DNA from: an uncultured Collinsella sp.
GTDB taxonomy: Bacteria; Actinomycetota; Coriobacteriia; Coriobacteriales; Coriobacteriaceae
Length of the DNA stretch: 16,159 nt
Assembly: GCA_902494765.1 (NCBI GenBank)
Contig: CABUUK010000053.1
Span: forward strand, 1-16,159
Reading direction: 5' to 3'
Shown: piece by piece, positions 12,711-16,159 of the stretch
Position numbering within the stretch: the first letter of the stretch is position 1
Layout: each line of letters opens with the position of its first letter
The notes under the pieces: model-generated
What the model saw: the letters and a program-made list of their open reading frames with translations, nothing else
Databases searched by the model: none
Told to the model about the DNA's origin: nothing
Program-made: the position numbers and the translations under genes

Positions 12711-13183
12711 ATGACCACCCCCGGACGCCATGGATCGACCGTCACCGCACGCTCGTGCGACAACGTTGTCGGCGCCCCCAGCGGAACGCCAGCGATGCTG
12801 AGAGAAGTCGGCCACGGCTCATAGTGCATGGTGCAGGTGTAGGTCCTAAACGTACCGGATAGGGAGAGCAGGCCACCATCCGATGCCTCCGCGCCTTGCT
12901 CGCTCGACACTTCGATCTGCAAGTCATAGCCTTCCATGGCATTCAGAATTTGAGTCTGAACCGTCGCCGAGGCATCGGCAGAGCTTTCGTCGCCCTCCCC
13001 CTCCGACGCCACGGCGTGCGCCAACACGATGTCGGGCACCACGCGGTCGAAGCGCGCAACAGCGCTGGCAAAGATCATGACGTTGTACACGATGAGTGCC
13101 AGCACCAGCAAAACGGGCGTAACCACTGCCATCTCAACCGTCGCTTGGGCGCGCTCCTCGCGCAGACGCATGCGGATACTCAT
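12707..13183 (-). CDS. TadE-like minor pilin (second copy)
   Basis: A 158-residue pseudopilin. The N-terminus MSIRMRLREERAQATVE is a short basic leader followed by a hydrophobic helix (about residues 18-42). The class III prepilin pattern is A-QATVEM with Glu at +5; the -1 residue is Ala rather than Gly. The remainder is a soluble domain with one Cys near its middle. TadE proteins are processed by the TadV/CpaA-type peptidase and assist Flp pilus assembly. The ATG overlaps the stop of the TadG-like gene as TAATG, and its TGA overlaps the next gene, so translation is coupled on both sides. Confidence 0.88.
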   Translation of the reverse strand: MSIRMRLREERAQATVEMAVVTPVLLVLALIVYNVMIFASAVARFDRVVPDIVLAHAVASEGEGDESSADASATVQTQILNAMEGYDLQIEVSSEQGAEASDGGLLSLSGTFRTYTCTMHYEPWPTSLSIAGVPLGAPTTLSHERAVTVDPWRPGVVM

Positions 13184-15336
13184 TACGACCCACCGCCCAG
13201 AGCGCCAACCAGCGTGGCGACATCGACGGTGAGCGGGATGGAGCCGCCGCCGGGCAGAGGAATCTCCGCAAGTGTGAACACCGTACCGCTAATGGTGCGT
13301 TCGACTTGATATTCCAACGCCTCGCAAAGCGCCTTGGGATCGGTCACGCCCAACGGAATACTTCGCAGTTTGTCTTGCGTTTGAGAGAGACCCGCAATGT
13401 CAGACCCCGGACTCTTAATGACGTTGGCGGAATCGGTCAGCACCGGCTTTCGCAGGCGCAAGTCGCACGGTTCCAAACCCAGCGCCGCCACGGACGCCGA
13501 AACGGTATCGCCGAGCCACGATGCAATGGAGCCCAACGCACCGCTGCCCCCTCCTAGGTCTTTAATCATCTCGTCCATAAGTTCGTCGGCCGAACCTTGG
13601 ATGTCTCCGTATCCCACGAGTAGCCGTCCCCAAACATCCATGACGCCGTCGAGCACGCCGGCAACGCCGCCCGAGCGTTCCTTCAATGTCGAGAAAAATC
13701 GCGAAAGCACGTTGTTTTGCGCCGTCGCCTCATCGGGCGCCAGCACCGCGGCAGAGATAGCACCGCGATCGCCAAGCCTGACTGCCGCGTTAAACGAGGA
13801 GTTAAGTTGATCGGGGCTGGTAATGTCACCCGAAACTGCAAAGGCGACCACGCCGTTGCGGCCAGGTGGGGCGATACGCGGGCGCTCGCCGGAAAGCGCT
13901 TTAATGGCCTGGTCAAACGCATTGCCCGCACGGTCGGCCTCATCCTCGGTCTGACGCTCAAGTTCGAGTTCTTTGTTGCGGCATTCGACGTAGTCTTCCA
14001 GAGCCTCTTTGAATCGATCAAAGTGGTACTCAAAGCCGTTTTCGATAGAAGTCGAAGGAGCCGCAACGGCACCGAGCGACGAAACACCAAAATGGCATCT
14101 ATTGCATTTGTCCTGCCCGTCATAAGCAGCAACCGAGGCCAGCCCGCATGGCGCCCCCTTCTTATAGTTGGGGCAACTCGTTCCGTAATGCAGATACGTC
14201 TTGCCATCGATGGCACTGGTTGGCCACACCGTATCGGTATAGAGTTCCGTCGCTCGCACCTCGTCAGTGTTGCGCGGCAACAGCGGGATATAGGAAGCGA
14301 CTTCATCTCCGTCCTCGGTTACATATGCACGATTGACCTCTGTACTCGCATAGGTGTAAAACGCCTTGCGCGCCGCCGACTCCGCCTTCGTCTCGACGCT
14401 TGAACCCTGCGGTTTTTCGTCTGCCAGGCGTTGACGGTAGTAGGTCTTCGCGCGGTCGAGCGCCACCTGTGGCTCCCACGAAATGCTCGAGGCATAATGC
14501 GGGTTCTGCTCACCCGAGAGCTTTGCCAAACTCCTCGTACGTTCCCACATGCATGAACAGCTACCGACCGAAGCCGGAACCGATCCACCGCAATCCGCAA
14601 GCCAGGCGCGTTCTTTTGCTTTCGCCGTCTCCTCCAAGGCCTTCTGCAGCTCATCTGCTGCGCGCTCCAGATCTTTCGATGTGTCTTTAATGGCATCGGT
14701 CGAGATCTCAGAACCCTCGAGCGCAACGAAATCCGACTCGGACGTCCTGGGCACGGCAAGCGCCGTACCGGTATAGGTCACACTATCGGTATCCTGCGCC
14801 GACACCGCCTGCGTGGCACGCGCGGCAATCAGATACGGCAGAGCCGTCTCGATTTTCTGCAAGCCTTCCGATGCGCTTTTGGCAAACTTGTTGCGCGTTT
14901 TAATGATCTCAATCCCGGTGTCGACCATATTGCCGGCAACTGGTTCGGCACCCGGGATGAGGATGGCGACCAGGCCCGTCCCGATCGTGGCAAACCCCGC
15001 TAGCCCCAGACTCAAGATGCTCGCATCAACCACCGTGGCAGCCGTGTGATAGGACGACACTACGTTGGCACCCGCCAGCGCGCCGCTATCGGCCGCCACC
15101 TGGGTGTCCCCCGCGCGCGACATGCTCCATATCGCCGCGGTCGACGAAAACAACAACGTGAGCACCACTAGGATGACCACGGCAGAAGAAAGCGTGGTGT
15201 AGGCACCGTCTTCGATAAACAGGTCGATACCGGCGCGGCCCATAAAGCCGCCTCGCTTGCGATGGCAGCTCGGACGGCGCGTCAAAACGCGTCTAGACCA
15301 GAAACGCTTAATCCCATGCAGCAATCCACGAATCAT
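13183..15336 (-). CDS. TadG-like membrane-anchored pilus-locus protein, cysteine-rich
   Basis: A 717-residue protein. After a basic N-terminus there is one membrane segment (about residues 47-72, TTLSSAVVILVVLTLLF), the pattern AADSGALAGA typical of TadG/TadE-like proteins, a second weaker hydrophobic stretch (about 105-131), a coiled coil (about 217-246) and a large soluble domain. Ten cysteines are downstream of the membrane segment: one group at about 249, 260 and 262, a second at 388, 397, 411 and 414, and single ones at 452, 624 and 670. CNRCH (411-415) matches the CXXCH haem c pattern. I use the ATG at 15336 (GGAGG six bases upstream, overlapping tadE); an ATG 31 codons later also has a good ribosome site. 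Precise role unknown; probably a large surface component of the Tad system. Confidence 0.8.
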   Translation of the reverse strand: MIRGLLHGIKRFWSRRVLTRRPSCHRKRGGFMGRAGIDLFIEDGAYTTLSSAVVILVVLTLLFSSTAAIWSMSRAGDTQVAADSGALAGANVVSSYHTAATVVDASILSLGLAGFATIGTGLVAILIPGAEPVAGNMVDTGIEIIKTRNKFAKSASEGLQKIETALPYLIAARATQAVSAQDTDSVTYTGTALAVPRTSESDFVALEGSEISTDAIKDTSKDLERAADELQKALEETAKAKERAWLADCGGSVPASVGSCSCMWERTRSLAKLSGEQNPHYASSISWEPQVALDRAKTYYRQRLADEKPQGSSVETKAESAARKAFYTYASTEVNRAYVTEDGDEVASYIPLLPRNTDEVRATELYTDTVWPTSAIDGKTYLHYGTSCPNYKKGAPCGLASVAAYDGQDKCNRCHFGVSSLGAVAAPSTSIENGFEYHFDRFKEALEDYVECRNKELELERQTEDEADRAGNAFDQAIKALSGERPRIAPPGRNGVVAFAVSGDITSPDQLNSSFNAAVRLGDRGAISAAVLAPDEATAQNNVLSRFFSTLKERSGGVAGVLDGVMDVWGRLLVGYGDIQGSADELMDEMIKDLGGGSGALGSIASWLGDTVSASVAALGLEPCDLRLRKPVLTDSANVIKSPGSDIAGLSQTQDKLRSIPLGVTDPKALCEALEYQVERTISGTVFTLAEIPLPGGGSIPLTVDVATLVGALGGGS

Positions 15337-15844
15337 AATCTCCCTCCAGCCATTCGGGACGTGATTGATACGAGACATCGACCTTGAGCTCAACGTAGCC
15401 ACCCTCGGCGGTACCACCCATAGCCTGCGCAAACGCACCGATCACAGGCAACGGCTTGACCTCGCCGGAAACGGACACGGACGAGACGCCACCCGCATCG
15501 GCCCGGCTAAGCTCAATATCCCACGACAACGGCCCGCCGGCATGAAAGATCGAAACGTTGGGCACTGCGGCAAGCCGGCGGCGGGTGAACTCCTTAAGAT
15601 CGTCGTCCTCCGCCGTCGTCGTGATCATGAGCCGCGCGGTCTCGGCGGCGGCAGACTCCATGACCGCGCGCGTATAAAGCAGGCACACCGGTTGCAGTGC
15701 GAGAAGGATGAGCGTCAGAAACGTCGGCAGCAAAAAAGCGGCCTCGACCGTAGACTGCGCCCAGTCCTCGCGCGCGATATCAATACAACGCGATGTCCTT
15801 AGCGCCCGCAGCGGCGTCGATAACCGACGTCGAGGCAACGCCAT
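15308..15844 (-). CDS. TadE-like minor pilin (first copy)
   Basis: A pseudopilin-like protein of about 178 residues. The recognisable part starts at DIAREDWAQSTVEAAFLLP, where A-QSTVE has Glu at +5, followed by a hydrophobic helix (FLTLILLALQPVCLLY) and a soluble domain ending YDSWIAAWD. The start is uncertain: the only nearby ATG is at 15844, which adds a basic leader (MALPRRRLSTPLRALRT) and overlaps the upstream pilin gene by 65 bases. TTG at 15838 or a rare start nearer 15780 are alternatives. The 3' end overlaps the TadG-like gene by 29 bases. It is part of the same operon and is probably a minor pilin of the Flp/Tad pilus. Confidence 0.8.
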   Translation of the reverse strand: MALPRRRLSTPLRALRTSRCIDIAREDWAQSTVEAAFLLPTFLTLILLALQPVCLLYTRAVMESAAAETARLMITTTAEDDDLKEFTRRRLAAVPNVSIFHAGGPLSWDIELSRADAGGVSSVSVSGEVKPLPVIGAFAQAMGGTAEGGYVELKVDVSYQSRPEWLEGDYDSWIAAWD

Positions 15845-15998
15845 GGGATGCCGCCCGCTCAACCAGCGCCGCCAAGCGTCCATCGGTGCCAGCACGCCAA
15901 AGTCCCACAATCGCCAGCACGATCGATAACAGCGCCACCGTGACGATGGCGTATTCCACAGTCGCTTGGGCAGATTCCTCGCGCAGGACGTCATGCAT
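15780..15998 (-). CDS. Small Flp/TadE-like pilin
   Basis: A 72-residue protein MHDVLREESAQATVEYA followed by a hydrophobic helix (IVTVALLSIVLAIVGLW) and a short tail. The size and the VEYA motif suit an Flp-type major pilin subunit; the predicted cleavage A-QATVEY again has Ala at -1 instead of Gly. The tail is longer and more charged than in classical Flp. A strong AAAGGAGGGG lies nine bases upstream, the best ribosome site of the cluster, as expected for the most abundant product. The ATG follows the previous stop after one base (TGA-A-ATG). Confidence 0.8.
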   Translation of the reverse strand: MHDVLREESAQATVEYAIVTVALLSIVLAIVGLWRAGTDGRLAALVERAASHGVASTSVIDAAAGAKDIALY

Positions 15999-15999
15999 T

Positions 16000-16159
16000 T
16001 CACGACCCCTCCTTTGAGTTCGATGCCTGCGGGCTCAGGCGGATCACGCGCAGGCGGCACGAGGCATCGCCGGCATCCGCGGCAACCGTCACCATATCGA
16101 CCCAGCCGCGCCCATCGCGCACGATGGCGCCCCATACGTTGCCCTTAATATCAAGATAG
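16000..16159 (-). CDS. 3' end of an unrecognised gene upstream of the pilin
   Basis: The minus strand is open from the window edge to the TGA at 16000-16002, giving the last 52 residues of a protein. It starts within YLDIKGNVWGAIVRDGRG and ends QASNSKEGS. The pattern of short beta-strands (WVDMVTVAADAG, CRLRVIRLS) suggests a beta-rich C-terminal domain with a single Cys. It does not resemble the C-terminus of TadB or TadC. It is one base from the pilin start and therefore in the same operon. Function cannot be assigned from this fragment. Confidence 0.6.
   Translation of the reverse strand, partial: YLDIKGNVWGAIVRDGRGWVDMVTVAADAGDASCRLRVIRLSPQASNSKEGS

Overview
The window looks like chromosomal DNA from a high-GC actinomycete of the class Coriobacteriia, most likely Collinsella or a close relative. 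That placement is an inference from GC-rich coding DNA, the gene set and the gene order; no database search was possible. All recognised genes are on the minus strand except one 57-codon gene at 2558-2731.

Layout from left to right: 1-540 holds two identical tRNA-Arg(ACG) genes and repeat units derived from them. 614-991 is an unrecognised small gene with a LexA-type SOS box upstream. 1163-2446 is serS, separated by a palindrome-rich gap from a small membrane-protein gene on the plus strand. 2889-5148 is an SPFH protein-rlmH-proC cluster. 5220-5541 is tRNA-Leu(CAG) with a repeat unit. 5585-11077 is a translation/RNA-maintenance cluster read in the order GH5-like protein, rsmI, metG, (terminator), rsmA, tatD. 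11315-11618 is tRNA-Phe(GAA) with a third repeat unit. 11742-12292 is a toxin-antitoxin-like pair. 12351-16159 is the distal part of a Tad-type pilus operon: the 3' end of an unknown gene, a small Flp/TadE-like pilin, TadE, a large cysteine-rich TadG-like protein, a second TadE and a DUF192 protein, nearly all overlapping.

The most unusual feature is shared by the three tRNA loci. Downstream of tRNA-Arg, tRNA-Leu and tRNA-Phe there is a unit of 190, 189 and 186 bp. It consists of a GC-rich array of hairpins plus a second copy of the tRNA 3' end (cut in the T-loop) and of that tRNA's own terminator. The far end of each hairpin array carries a T-arm-like sequence in inverted orientation, and its T-loop matches the cognate tRNA in all three cases (11, 12 and 13 bases). 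The hairpins keep their stems although the sequences differ. This looks like a small element or integration scar that recognises the tRNA T-loop and rebuilds the 3' end. A U4-C69 mismatch in tRNA-Phe fits replacement of its 3' end.

Other points of interest are the SOS-controlled orphan gene, a GH5_9-like protein lacking the acid/base glutamate, a CXXCH motif in the TadG-like protein, a likely autoregulatory operator for the toxin-antitoxin pair, and a 33-bp inverted-repeat pair around the terminator at 2784-2826.
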